Shown here one piece after another: positions 52,989-61,232 of a stretch of DNA of 64,000 nt; position 1 is the stretch's first letter; every line of letters begins with the position of its first letter. The DNA comes from Deltaproteobacteria bacterium (GTDB lineage Bacteria; Myxococcota_A; Polyangia; JAAYKL01). The notes beneath the pieces were generated by a model, which was not told where the DNA came from, did no database searches, and saw nothing but the letters and a program-made list of their open reading frames with translations. The position numbers and the translations under genes were made by a program. The DNA lies in the NCBI GenBank assembly GCA_030595125.1, contig JAUVDV010000003.1, positions 30,161 through 94,160 of the forward strand, given 5' to 3'.

Positions 52989-54062
52989 ATGACCACGGAC
53001 ACAAAAAAGTTGCAGGCCGAGCTCGGTGTTTTCAAGGCACGTCTGAAACGCCAGGGCGAAAGCCTGGAGTTCCTGCAAATAATCTCCAAAACCTTCGTTT
53101 CCCTGTCCCTCAATGACAAGGCGGCGATCTGCGACACCTTCAATTCGATGGTTTCATCCTTCATGGATGCAAGGAAAAGCGCGACGCTGTTGCTCTGTGC
53201 AGATGGCAATGGTTATGACATCGTCAGCCGGCAGGGGGTGATCGATCCGGAGAAACTTTCAGGATCGGAAGCAAGCGAGTTATGGCGCTGGGTCATCTCG
53301 GAACGCATCGCCCGGTTCGTAGACGGGGAAGACCTGGGTCGTCGTTGCCCCTCGCTCACCGAAGTTTTCCCCGCCGGCTTCGCCTGCGTTCCCATCGACA
53401 TCCGCGAGCAACCTGTGGGTTTGATCGTGTTGGCCGACAAGGTCAGCGGGACCGAGTTCAGCGGGGAGGAGTTGGAATTCCTGTCAGCGGCGGCGGGGAT
53501 CGTTGCCGTGACGTTGACCAACGCCGAGTCGCACGCAACCCAGGAGGGGCTGATCAGGAGCGTGGAGCAGCAGGCGAAGGAAGCCCAGCAGTTGGCGCAG
53601 GAGCGCGAGCTGGCGCTGGAGGAACTCGACCGGAAGCTGGAGATCATCGAGCGTCAGCGGTTCGCGATCCAGGAGCTGTCAACGCCTGTGCTGCAATTGT
53701 GGGACGACGTGCTGGCCCTGCCGGTGATCGGGGTGGTGGACACCCGGCGAAGCGCCGATATCATGGAGCGGCTGCTGGCAGAGATCACCGAGAAACAGGT
53801 GCGGTTTGTCATCCTCGACATCACCGGAGTAGAGGTTGTTGATACCAGGACCGCCGACCACTTCATCAAGGTGATCAAGGCTGCCGAACTCCTCGGTTCC
53901 ACTTGCATACTCACAGGAATACGGCCCGCCGTGGCCCAGACGCTGATCGAGATCGGCGTCGACATGTCATCATTCACCACGCTGCGCAACATGCAGGAGG
54001 GGCTCACGGAATGCCTGCGGCGCATGCGCGACCTCAAGAGCAGCGACATCGAGGAGATCTGA
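52989..54062 (+). CDS. rsbR: RsbR-like stressosome scaffold: coiled coil, GAF-like sensor, STAS
   Basis: About 357 residues. An N-terminal coiled coil is followed by a GAF-like domain (about 20-185: FLQIISKTFVSLSLNDKAAI ... GFACVPIDIREQPVGLIVLA), a helical linker, and an RsbR-type STAS domain (about 225-345). The junction IQELSTPVLQLWDDVLALPV, VGVVDTRR-like start, LDITGVEVVDTRTADHFIKV and CILTGIRPAVAQTLIEIGV are diagnostic of RsbR. In Bacillus these proteins form the stressosome with RsbS and are phosphorylated by RsbT on STAS threonines. Start at 52989 with AAGGTGAT. Confidence 0.92.
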   Translation: MTTDTKKLQAELGVFKARLKRQGESLEFLQIISKTFVSLSLNDKAAICDTFNSMVSSFMDARKSATLLLCADGNGYDIVSRQGVIDPEKLSGSEASELWRWVISERIARFVDGEDLGRRCPSLTEVFPAGFACVPIDIREQPVGLIVLADKVSGTEFSGEELEFLSAAAGIVAVTLTNAESHATQEGLIRSVEQQAKEAQQLAQERELALEELDRKLEIIERQRFAIQELSTPVLQLWDDVLALPVIGVVDTRRSADIMERLLAEITEKQVRFVILDITGVEVVDTRTADHFIKVIKAAELLGSTCILTGIRPAVAQTLIEIGVDMSSFTTLRNMQEGLTECLRRMRDLKSSDIEEI

Positions 54063-54066
54063 TCAG

Positions 54067-54468
54067 GTGACCGAAATACCCAACACTTTTCGCATTCCGA
54101 TCATCAAGCTGCACGGCAAGTTGATCGTCTCGATCCAGATGGCGCTCAGCGACCGTCTGGTGATGCAACTCAAGGATGACATCACCTCCCGGATCGAACG
54201 CGTCAAGACCACCGGACTTATCATCGACGTTTCCGGCATCGACGTGATGGACAGTTACATCTCTCGGGCGCTGCGGGACATGGGTCTGATCGCGAAGTTG
54301 ATGGGGGTGCGCACGGTGATCTCCGGGCTGGATCCGATGATCGCCATGACCCTGGTGGAGATGGGGCTCGACCTGAAGGGGGTCAGCTCTGCTCTCAACC
54401 TGGAGACCGCCATCGAGTTGCTCGATCGCAAGCCCTCCAAAAAACGCGGCAAAGGCGCTGCGGCATGA
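54067..54468 (+). CDS. rsbS: RsbS-like stressosome STAS protein
   Basis: 133 residues, a single STAS domain. FRIPIIKLHGKLIVSIQMAL, IIDVSGIDVMDSYISRAL and MIAMTLVEMGLDLKGVSSAL align well with Bacillus RsbS from memory. Ser63 in MDSYIS corresponds to the phosphorylated Ser59 of that protein. The GTG start at 54067 lies 4 bp after the rsbR stop; the end overlaps the rsbT ATG by 4 bp. A basic tail (KPSKKRGKGAAA) is added. It should co-assemble with RsbR and hold RsbT. Confidence 0.92.
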   Translation: MTEIPNTFRIPIIKLHGKLIVSIQMALSDRLVMQLKDDITSRIERVKTTGLIIDVSGIDVMDSYISRALRDMGLIAKLMGVRTVISGLDPMIAMTLVEMGLDLKGVSSALNLETAIELLDRKPSKKRGKGAAA

Positions 54469-55127
54469 ACGATACCCGGCAGCAGATACTGGAGATCCTG
54501 AGTGGGCACATGAGCGCCATTATGGCCCGATCGGTCCTGTCGCTCAGTCTCTCCTGGTCGAAGGTGGATCCGAACAAGCTGCTGTCCGGTGACGACAAGA
54601 GACTGCTTGCGGAGTTGGAGAAGGGGATCCGACTCTACGTGCCGGACGACACCTTGCGCCAAAAGTGCATGGAACAAATGCAGTCGCTGTTGACGCTCAA
54701 CGGACAAACTCACCCCCCGCCGGCGGCCGAGCCGCAGATTCGGGTGCCCGTGCTGACAGAGTCCGATATCGTGGACGCGCGAGGTATCGGGCGCCTGGTT
54801 TGCGGCAAGCTCGGCTTCTCCGGCGCGATACAGATCAAGGTCGCCACCGCAATATCGGAGATGGCGCGCAACATCGTTCAGTACGCGGGCAAGGGAGAGA
54901 TCACCATCACTACCCTGGACGGCGACCGGCGCGGGATCGAGGTCGTCGCGCGCGATAAGGGTCCGGGAATAGCCGATATCAGTCTGGTGATGAGTGACCG
55001 TTACCATTCGCGGACGGGGATGGGTATCGGTCTCAAGGGAACGCGCAACCTGATGGACGAGTTCGATCTGGAGAGCAGCCCGGGCAACGGCACCGAGATC
55101 AGGGTGCGGAAATATATGGACCCATAG
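54465..55127 (+). CDS. rsbT: RsbT-like switch kinase with long N-terminal extension
   Basis: 220 residues; ordinary RsbT is about 133. The C-terminal 125 residues are clear RsbT: ESDIVDARGIGRLVCGKLGF, TAISEMARNIVQYAGKGEIT (N box), ARDKGPGIADISLVM (G1) and RTGMGIGLKGTRNLMDEFDL (G2). Residues 1-90 form an extra helical region (QILEILSGHMSAIMARSVLS ... VPDDTLRQKCMEQM) not found in the classical protein. It should phosphorylate RsbR/RsbS STAS domains and then leave the complex to act on an output partner, which is not encoded here. Confidence 0.9.
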   Translation: MNDTRQQILEILSGHMSAIMARSVLSLSLSWSKVDPNKLLSGDDKRLLAELEKGIRLYVPDDTLRQKCMEQMQSLLTLNGQTHPPPAAEPQIRVPVLTESDIVDARGIGRLVCGKLGFSGAIQIKVATAISEMARNIVQYAGKGEITITTLDGDRRGIEVVARDKGPGIADISLVMSDRYHSRTGMGIGLKGTRNLMDEFDLESSPGNGTEIRVRKYMDP

Positions 55128-55604
55128 ATGTCTTCCAATCGTTCATCTTACATGGTCAAGGCCGAGAGTGAGCCGGCCTGTTCTATGCGAATCTCCAGGG
55201 ACTCGGATTCGATCTGGTGCAGTCGGGAGTGCGCACGTTACGCGAATCGCATTGGTTTTAAGAACGGGGAAATATGGGACATCGCCATCGCGATCAGTGA
55301 GCTCGTCACAAACGTGAGCAAGTTTGCGCGGACCGGCACTGTGACAATATGCTGGCTCAGAGTTCCGCGCAGCGGCATCGAGTTTGTTGTAGAGGACAGC
55401 GGGCCGGGCATCGAGGACATCGAGGCGGCGAGTGAGGACGGCTTCTCCGAGGGGCGCAGGCTCAGCGATAACGTTCCGATGTCCGAACGTCGAGGATTGG
55501 GCGCGGGATTGGGCGCGGTGCAACGACTGATGGACGAAGTCGTCATCGAGAATCGAACATCGGGGGGGGTAAGAGTCATCGTCCGCAAGTGGCTCGAGAA
55601 GTGA
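55128..55604 (+). CDS. Second RsbT/RsbW-type GHKL kinase
   Basis: 158 residues. The ATG follows directly on the rsbT stop codon. It has an N box (DIAIAISELVTNVSKFARTG), G1 (EDSGPGIEDIEAA) and a G2-like RRGLGAGLGAVQRLMDEVVI, which places it among anti-sigma/switch kinases and closest in layout to RsbT (RLMDE). There is a Cys-rich N-terminal part (SEPACSMRIS, DSIWCSRECARYA). It may be the output branch or a second STAS kinase. No PP2C phosphatase or sigma factor follows; the next element is a transposon. Confidence 0.85.
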   Translation: MSSNRSSYMVKAESEPACSMRISRDSDSIWCSRECARYANRIGFKNGEIWDIAIAISELVTNVSKFARTGTVTICWLRVPRSGIEFVVEDSGPGIEDIEAASEDGFSEGRRLSDNVPMSERRGLGAGLGAVQRLMDEVVIENRTSGGVRVIVRKWLEK

Positions 55605-55635
55605 CCTGATCACTCCCGCAAGCCAACAGGAAAAA

Positions 55636-56360
55636 GGTTCATCCGGATCCAGCCGTGCTGACCGGCCTTTTCACCGCGCCCTTATGAGGGCGCGGTCAGG
55701 ATGGCCTTGTGCCGAATGATCTCTGCGTACCTAACGGCCAAGCCCTGCGGGCTTCACTCCTCGGGCTCCCACTCTGCGATGGTGGTTCGTTCCTCGTGGT
55801 GTTTTCGTTGATTGCGAATATATGCCTTCAGCCCATCGTGGTTTTCCGGATCCACGGTCACGACGTACGCGCCGTCCGCCCAGCCGAATGGCATGTCGGG
55901 GAACTTCTTGTGCCAGGATCTCGAGCTGAATCCCTTGAGTTGCCCGTACACATCCGATAGGGCCATCGTAGGCCTTGCGCGAACGAGCAAGTGAATGTGC
56001 TCTCTCCAACCGCCGGCCTCCAGAATATACGCATCGAGATGGTGGGCTTTGACTTCGAGGAAGCCGAAAAGCGCGTGTTCGACTTCGGGTGTGGTGATGA
56101 AGTGCTCTCTTAACTTGGTGCGAAAGACCATGTGATACAGGAGGTTCGTGAACGAATGTCGCTGTTTCATGAGGATCGACTATCTGCGAACTGTTTCATG
56201 GTCAACCGGAAAGCCCCCCGGGCTTGACCGGTAGCACCCACTGATTTTGCAGGAAAGTAGGTCATCCTGACCGCGCCCTCATCAGGGCGCGGTACTTGGG
56301 TCGGATCGTCAGTTTCTGAGAGTCACGGTTTATGTGAACACGGCTGGATCCGGATGAACC
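55636..56360. mobile_element. Complete RAYT (REP-associated tyrosine transposase) element
   Basis: Perfect 22-bp terminal inverted repeats lie at 55636-55657 and 56339-56360 (starting GGTTCATCCGGATCCAGCC). Each end also carries a GC-rich hairpin, CCGCGCCC/GGGCGCGG, at 55674-55695 and 56271-56292, and an inner CCGGGCTT-type motif next to the transposase gene. The only gene inside is the HUH transposase at 55754-56170. Related partial copies are at 13285-13649 and 12262-12311. Confidence 0.9.
55754..56170 (-). CDS. REP-associated tyrosine transposase (Y1/HUH family)
   Basis: 138 residues. The HUH motif is visible in GGWREHIHLLVRARP (HIH) and the catalytic Tyr in LKAYIRNQRKHHEE, in the IS200-like Y1 transposase fold (SFTNLLYHMVFRTKLREHFI at the N-terminus). 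Such single-strand transposases nick and join at the foot of REP hairpins. The gene appears intact and is centred between the two REP ends. The ATG at 56170 has no strong ribosome site. Confidence 0.93.
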   Translation of the reverse strand: MKQRHSFTNLLYHMVFRTKLREHFITTPEVEHALFGFLEVKAHHLDAYILEAGGWREHIHLLVRARPTMALSDVYGQLKGFSSRSWHKKFPDMPFGWADGAYVVTVDPENHDGLKAYIRNQRKHHEERTTIAEWEPEE

Positions 56361-56440
56361 CAAAAATCCCTTGTGAGACCCTTGTGAAGGACTCGTTTTG
56401 ACTGGTTCATCCTGAAACAAGACATTAAACTACGGTTGCC

Positions 56441-57034
56441 ATGAAAACCTCAATTTCAATTGCAACCTGCATCAATACAACTCCCATCCTCATTGTCGCA
56501 TTCCTTCTGGCAGTCGTCGTTCCGGCCTGCGATTCCACCGAGGAAGAGGAAGAAACCAGAGTGGTGCCCGCAGAGGTGATCACCATAGAAACCGGTACCA
56601 TCATCCGTCGATTCGGATACACCGGGGACATCGAGGGGAGATCCGAGATCAAGGTTTTCGCCCCCATCCCCGATCGGGTCATCTCCCTCTCCGCTCGCGA
56701 GGGGGAACGAGTCAAGCGCGGTGAAGTTCTGGCCGTTATCCGATCGAAGCAGCTCTCCCAGAGTGTGAGCCAGGCGGCGGGGGCGCAAGCCCAGGTGAGA
56801 CAACTGGAGGCCACCCTCGGCCAGGCCAAGCAGATGAAGGGGGACGCAATTATCCCAGCGTGGAGCCCTCTGGCACGAGTGATCATCGGTGGTCTGGCGG
56901 TGGCAAGGCGGCCAGCTCAGAGAGGTACTCGAAGACGCCGTCAGAAGCCTGAGCCTATTGCAGCTCATACGCGCCGCGATCGACACCGCCGCCGACCGGT
57001 CTCGGAAGGCTCAGGAAGTCGATATCGGGAATGA
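56441..57034 (+). pseudogene. Truncated RND/HlyD-type efflux adaptor lipoprotein
   Basis: The first about 135 codons encode a periplasmic adaptor start: lipobox (AVVVPACDS), VVPAEVITIETGTIIRRFGY, TGDIEGRSEIKVFAPIPDRV and the biotinyl-lipoyl-like half SLSAREGERVKRGEVLAVIR, then the first helix of the hairpin (QAAGAQAQVRQLEATLGQAK). After about 56850 the frame turns into Arg-rich sequence antisense to the next gene and stops at 57034, so the second half of the lipoyl domain, barrel and membrane-proximal domains (normally about 200 residues more) are absent. No RND pump or outer-membrane factor is nearby. The gene begins 80 bp from the RAYT element. Confidence 0.8.
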
Positions 57035-58706
57035 GACCCACCATGGCGCCCACGTCGAGGCCGTTATCCAGGGCGGGACTGGCTGCGTCGAGTTCCATGC
57101 CGAACGCGTCGCCGCTCAGGGGACCCACCACCTGCGGGTCCTCGCAAAGGTCGTCTGCGCCCCAGGGACAGCTGGAATCGTGCTTCGTTCCGTCGACGAT
57201 GCTGTAGTCCTGATCAAAATTCAGGGTTGCGCACTCCGAGTAATAGAAGCACGTGCTTTCGAAGGGCTGGAGAAAGTCGGTATCGCCCACAAACACGTTG
57301 TTGCGCGAGATGAACTCCGCCGTGGCGCCGCAAGAGTCGTCGATGAGGAGCAGGCAGTCGCCCTCCCCGTAGACGGAAGTATTGACCATGGTCACGCTGC
57401 TCGACGAGCCGAAGGAGATCGACAGAGCGTTCCCCGCCGCCCGGCAGTTGTCCACGTCGTAGGTGAAGGATTGTCCCTCGAAATAGGCGCAGTTGCCCAC
57501 CACGACGCTGTTTGTGATGTGCGTCTCACCCATGGTCTTGATCTGGTTGCCGGCGTTCCCCTCGGCCCGCACCCTGTTCACGGTGATCGTTCCGCCCTGA
57601 TCGTGATAGAGCAGGTCCAGACCGTCGGATGTGTTGTGAGAGATATCGCAGTCCTCGAATATCCAGTCGGCCCCGGTGGCGCCGGTGCCGAGGCCGTCGC
57701 CGTATCCTCCGGCCGTCTGGGACCAGCACCCCGTGGGAGCGCCGCCGGGGTACGTTTCGCCACAGCCGTTCCAGGATATCTCCACCTGGTCGAACCGAAT
57801 GGTCCCCGAGTTGGAATCGTCGCCGTCCACGTCACCGTCGAACCCCACCCATCCGTTGCCCGAGATGCGCACCTTTTCGAGGGTCCAGTCGGTGAGGCGC
57901 CCTGCGTGGACGCCCGCGTGGGGGAAGCCGTGAATATTCAGGTTTCGCAGATCCACATGGCTCGAGTCGACCGCGCTGACGCCGATGATACCGTAGTCGC
58001 CATGCGGGTAGCTATACCAGTTGGGGCAGGCGAGCGAGCCGGAGTGGCCGTCCACGCAATCGGAGTGGTCGGTGAGCTCCAGGCACTCGACGCGGACGTT
58101 ATCGGAGCCGGTGAGATCGATCACGGACCATGGACGGTTGACGGCGTACAGTTCGGGCGGGTCGGAGCATCCGTCGTTCCATCCGGCGCCGACGATGCAG
58201 GTGGGTTCGTCCGCGCTCTGACCGTCGGGGATGGGCGGCATCATGCAGTCCCAGGCGAAGGAGGAATCGCAGCCCGGGTAGGTCGAAGCCTCGGTGCCGT
58301 AGCCCATCATGTAGGAACCGTCCGCGATTATCAGTCGATCGCCGCCCTGGAGGATCGCCGTTCCGCCGGGGGGCAGCGCCACGAACGGGTGATTGAATGC
58401 GCACGGTTGATCTGCGCCGCTGCCGGGATAGGCCGCGTCCGCCAGGCCGGTGCACTGGCTCGCGTCGCCGCCGTCCTCTCGCACGTAGTATGTGGTACCC
58501 CACTCTCCCGTACAGGTCGGCTCGTCCGAATCGGTGTCTGTATCCGTGTCCGTATCAGTATCCGTGTCGGTGTCCGTATCGGTATCTGCATCAGTATCAG
58601 TGTCGGTGTCCGACGTGCCGGCATCGCTATTGTTACTCGATGACGAATCGTTCGAACAACCGGCAAGCAGCAAGGCGAGCGTCAGTATTGCGATTTCAAT
58701 GCGCAT
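56955..58706 (-). CDS. Parallel beta-helix lipoprotein with (DT)n linker
   Basis: The protein has 583 residues. A lipobox (LALLLAGCSND) is followed by Ser/Asn and a long (DT)n tract (about 31-58). A right-handed beta-helix follows, with repeats such as DYGIIGVSAVDSSHVDLRNL, WIFEDCDISHNTSDGLDLLY and THITNSVVVGNCAYF, a polysaccharide-lyase-like fold without an obvious catalytic site. It ends PRPVGGGVDRGAYELQ, the usual closing motif of such surface proteins (DxGAYE). Probably an adhesin or polysaccharide-binding protein on the cell surface. Start at 58706 with GGAGG. Confidence 0.82.
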   Translation of the reverse strand: MRIEIAILTLALLLAGCSNDSSSSNNSDAGTSDTDTDTDADTDTDTDTDTDTDTDTDTDSDEPTCTGEWGTTYYVREDGGDASQCTGLADAAYPGSGADQPCAFNHPFVALPPGGTAILQGGDRLIIADGSYMMGYGTEASTYPGCDSSFAWDCMMPPIPDGQSADEPTCIVGAGWNDGCSDPPELYAVNRPWSVIDLTGSDNVRVECLELTDHSDCVDGHSGSLACPNWYSYPHGDYGIIGVSAVDSSHVDLRNLNIHGFPHAGVHAGRLTDWTLEKVRISGNGWVGFDGDVDGDDSNSGTIRFDQVEISWNGCGETYPGGAPTGCWSQTAGGYGDGLGTGATGADWIFEDCDISHNTSDGLDLLYHDQGGTITVNRVRAEGNAGNQIKTMGETHITNSVVVGNCAYFEGQSFTYDVDNCRAAGNALSISFGSSSSVTMVNTSVYGEGDCLLLIDDSCGATAEFISRNNVFVGDTDFLQPFESTCFYYSECATLNFDQDYSIVDGTKHDSSCPWGADDLCEDPQVVGPLSGDAFGMELDAASPALDNGLDVGAMVGLIPDIDFLSLPRPVGGGVDRGAYELQ

Positions 58707-58822
58707 GGTGAGAACCTCCTAACTCCTTCGTGATTTTGATATTGTCTCACGGCAAACCGTCCGGAACAACTCGCCCTTCCCTTCTCTTTACATCTCGTGC
58801 GATTCGATAGATCCTACAGACC

Positions 58823-59635
58823 ATGGTTATGGTTTATGCGCTCATTTACGGGGGGGCGGCGTTACTTTTGTTTTCGCTCTACCCCGCAATAAAGCTTATC
58901 AGGGAACTGCCTTCAGGCAGGGCGAAGCTCTCGTGGCTTGCGCTCAGCGGTTTGATTGTCTTCTTTTTCTTCGGATACATCGGCTATTCACTGTTTTTCG
59001 CAGGTGATGACCTGACCCATGCCGGATTGCTGGTCCCTTCGATCTTTTTCTTCGGGGCCTGTTTTGTGCTGGCGGTAAACTGGTTGTCTTTACGGACTGT
59101 GCACGACGTCAAGCGGCTGGTCGTCCTTGAAAAGGAGAACATCACGGACCCCCTAATGGGGATCTTCAATCGTCGGCATCTGGATGACCGCGTGATTCAC
59201 GAGGTTGCCCGTGCCAGACGCTACGACCTTCCGCTCTCCCTGCTCATTCTCGACCTGGATCACTTCAAACAGGTAAATGATACCTACGGACATCAGACGG
59301 GCGACGCGGTTCTCAAACAGCTGGGAGAGCTGGTTGTCCAGACGGTTCGAATCTCAGACGTCCCGGCCCGATATGGAGGCGAGGAGATCGTGGTGATCAC
59401 GCCGGGCACGGGGCTTGAGGGCGCCGAGATCTTGGCGACACGTCTCCGCGAGAAGATTGAGTCGTCCACGTTTGTTCCCGAGCAGAAAGACCGAGAGCAT
59501 CTGCGTTGCACCGTGAGCATCGGCGTGGCCACGCTCAAGGAAGGAATCGAGGACGGACCGGGGCTCGTGGGAGCGGCGGACAAGGCTCTTTACCGCGCAA
59601 AAGAAGAAGGCCGGAATCGGGTGGTTTGCGCGTAG
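58823..59635 (+). CDS. Membrane diguanylate cyclase (GGDEF)
   Basis: 270 residues. Three N-terminal membrane helices (YALIYGGAALLLFSLYPAIK; WLALSGLIVFFFFGYIGYSL; LVPSIFFFGACFVLAVNWLS) lead to a GGDEF domain (about 108-270): DPLMGIFNRRHLDD, LILDLDHFKQVNDTYGHQTG, ARYGGEEIVVITPG (active GGEEI) and SIGVATLKEG. An RxxD inhibitory site (RISD) lies five residues before GGEEI, so product inhibition is expected. It makes cyclic di-GMP. It lies 3.2 kb from the stressosome operon, separated by a transposon. Confidence 0.94.
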   Translation: MVMVYALIYGGAALLLFSLYPAIKLIRELPSGRAKLSWLALSGLIVFFFFGYIGYSLFFAGDDLTHAGLLVPSIFFFGACFVLAVNWLSLRTVHDVKRLVVLEKENITDPLMGIFNRRHLDDRVIHEVARARRYDLPLSLLILDLDHFKQVNDTYGHQTGDAVLKQLGELVVQTVRISDVPARYGGEEIVVITPGTGLEGAEILATRLREKIESSTFVPEQKDREHLRCTVSIGVATLKEGIEDGPGLVGAADKALYRAKEEGRNRVVCA

Positions 59636-59655
59636 GCGGGCCTCAAGGAACCAAT

Positions 59656-60969
59656 CTATTCGATATCGATAACGCCCTTGAGCTGCATGCCGGTCATGTC
59701 GCTGTATGAGTACGGAGCCAGGCCGACGGGGACGGTGACGAATGTCTCGTTGTCGGGGTCGAACTTGTAGGCTGCGTTGGCATCCCTGTCGACGGTCCAC
59801 ACGTAACCTTCGAAATCCACGGCCGCGCCGATCATATTTGAAAGCCCGATTTCGTAGGTATCTGTGACGATCATGTTCTCCTGGTCGATCTTGTAGAGCG
59901 TGCCGTCGGTGTCGGCGGCCCATACGTAGCCCTCGCTCTTTTCCATACCCACGGCGAGCCCGCGAAGCCAATTGGCGCCCGTCACCAGGAGTTCGTCCAT
60001 GGAATCGGTCGCCGGATCATAGCGGGTCACATAGTTGTCGTAGGTGGTGCCCCATCCGCTGCCGCCGACCCACACTCGTCCCTGGGAGTCCGCCGTGATG
60101 CCGTAACCACCCTGCATCACCACGTTTTCAGTGACTATGAGAGTGTTGATGTCCACTCGGGTGATCATATGGCCGTATTCATAGCGATCATAAACCCAGA
60201 AGCCGTCGTTTCCGTCGATGGCCCCGCCATAAAGGCAGTTGCCGGCGGTCACATCGGTCTGGTCGAGGACTGTGCCATCGTCCCCGTCGATCTTGTAAAC
60301 TACCTGTGGGGACCCGGGTGAATACATACTTCCACAGGTGCCCACCCATACGTTCCCCCCGATACCGGTGTCAGGGTCTTCATTGCCGTCCCAGGCCGTG
60401 GCTCTGGCCCCCAGCTCATTGACGGACACTCCGGTGGACTGCTCCGTGTACCACAGCATGCACTCGTCCTCGCCCCATGGCAGTATGTTGGTCGGTCCGG
60501 TGGACGTTTCGATAGTGCCGCTGCTGTCGCCGTCCACGCATTCATCTATCGCGGCGGCGAACTTGGCTACCGACAGTGTGTACGGTATCCGATTGGTCAC
60601 GACGGCGTCCCCGTGGAGGTTGACCGAGGTGCGCGAAGGGCTGCAGCCGGAAGCGAGCGGACAAGTGCGGTAACGGGCCACCTCTATTGCCGTCTCGGTG
60701 TCCACCTTGGACAGGGTGTCATCGCCGGAGTTGGCTATCCAGATATACGAAAACTCTACTTCCGGTTCGGTATCGGTATCTGAATCCGTGTCCGAATCCG
60801 TATCCCCATCCGTGTCCCCATCCGTATCCGAATCCGTGTCCCCATCTGTGTCCCCATCCGTGTCCGTATCCGTGTCCGTGTCGGACGCCCCACTATCCTT
60901 GCTGCAACTCAGTTGTGCAAAGCCGCAAACAAGAACTCCAACCAGTAATGCGAGTATGCCGATCCTCAT
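59656..60969 (-). CDS. Vgb/SMP-30-like beta-propeller lipoprotein with (DT)n linker
   Basis: About 437 residues. A lipobox (FAQLSCSKD) is followed by a D(T/G/S)D repeat tract (about 26-65), then propeller blades: YIWIANSGDDTLSKVDTETA, GITADSQGRVWVGGSG, LAVGMEKSEGYVWAADTDGT and AAVDFEGYVWTVDRDANAAY. The pattern W(I/V)A...DxTLYKID resembles virginiamycin-B-lyase-like propellers. A surface binding role is likely. The start at 60969 has GGAGGGAACG. Confidence 0.78.
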   Translation of the reverse strand: MRIGILALLVGVLVCGFAQLSCSKDSGASDTDTDTDTDGDTDGDTDSDTDGDTDGDTDSDTDSDTDTEPEVEFSYIWIANSGDDTLSKVDTETAIEVARYRTCPLASGCSPSRTSVNLHGDAVVTNRIPYTLSVAKFAAAIDECVDGDSSGTIETSTGPTNILPWGEDECMLWYTEQSTGVSVNELGARATAWDGNEDPDTGIGGNVWVGTCGSMYSPGSPQVVYKIDGDDGTVLDQTDVTAGNCLYGGAIDGNDGFWVYDRYEYGHMITRVDINTLIVTENVVMQGGYGITADSQGRVWVGGSGWGTTYDNYVTRYDPATDSMDELLVTGANWLRGLAVGMEKSEGYVWAADTDGTLYKIDQENMIVTDTYEIGLSNMIGAAVDFEGYVWTVDRDANAAYKFDPDNETFVTVPVGLAPYSYSDMTGMQLKGVIDIE

Positions 60970-61113
60970 CGTTCCCTCCATTTGTTACGAATCCACCCCA
61001 TGCGCCGTTTCCATATTGCTTTTGGCAATAATACCACACTGCAAAAAAATGGTACTTTAAAGATCCTGCGCTTGGTTATCTTCCGCGGGGTGAACCCCAC
61101 CCGCCGTCGCATG

Positions 61114-61185
61114 GCTATGGCGGGCAGGCGGCAACGACGCGCTCAGCGCAAGTCCGACGGACTCGTCTCGTTCATCCGCCATAGC
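61114..61185. repeat. Inverted repeat in a gene-free stretch
   Basis: GCTATGGCGG (61114-61123) and CCGCCATAGC (61176-61185) are perfect inverted copies. The surrounding 61070-61232 region has no gene. It may be a relic of another palindromic repeat family. Confidence 0.45.
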
Positions 61186-61232
61186 TTGTCCTCTTGATCG
61201 CGGCGGCGGACAAATCAAAACGTAGCAGGACA

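Noticed and set aside
56889..58643. 584-codon open frame on the plus strand
   Set aside because: It is antisense to the beta-helix lipoprotein, which has a lipobox, ribosome site and recognisable fold. The plus frame has biased Val/Arg/Gly composition and no domain.
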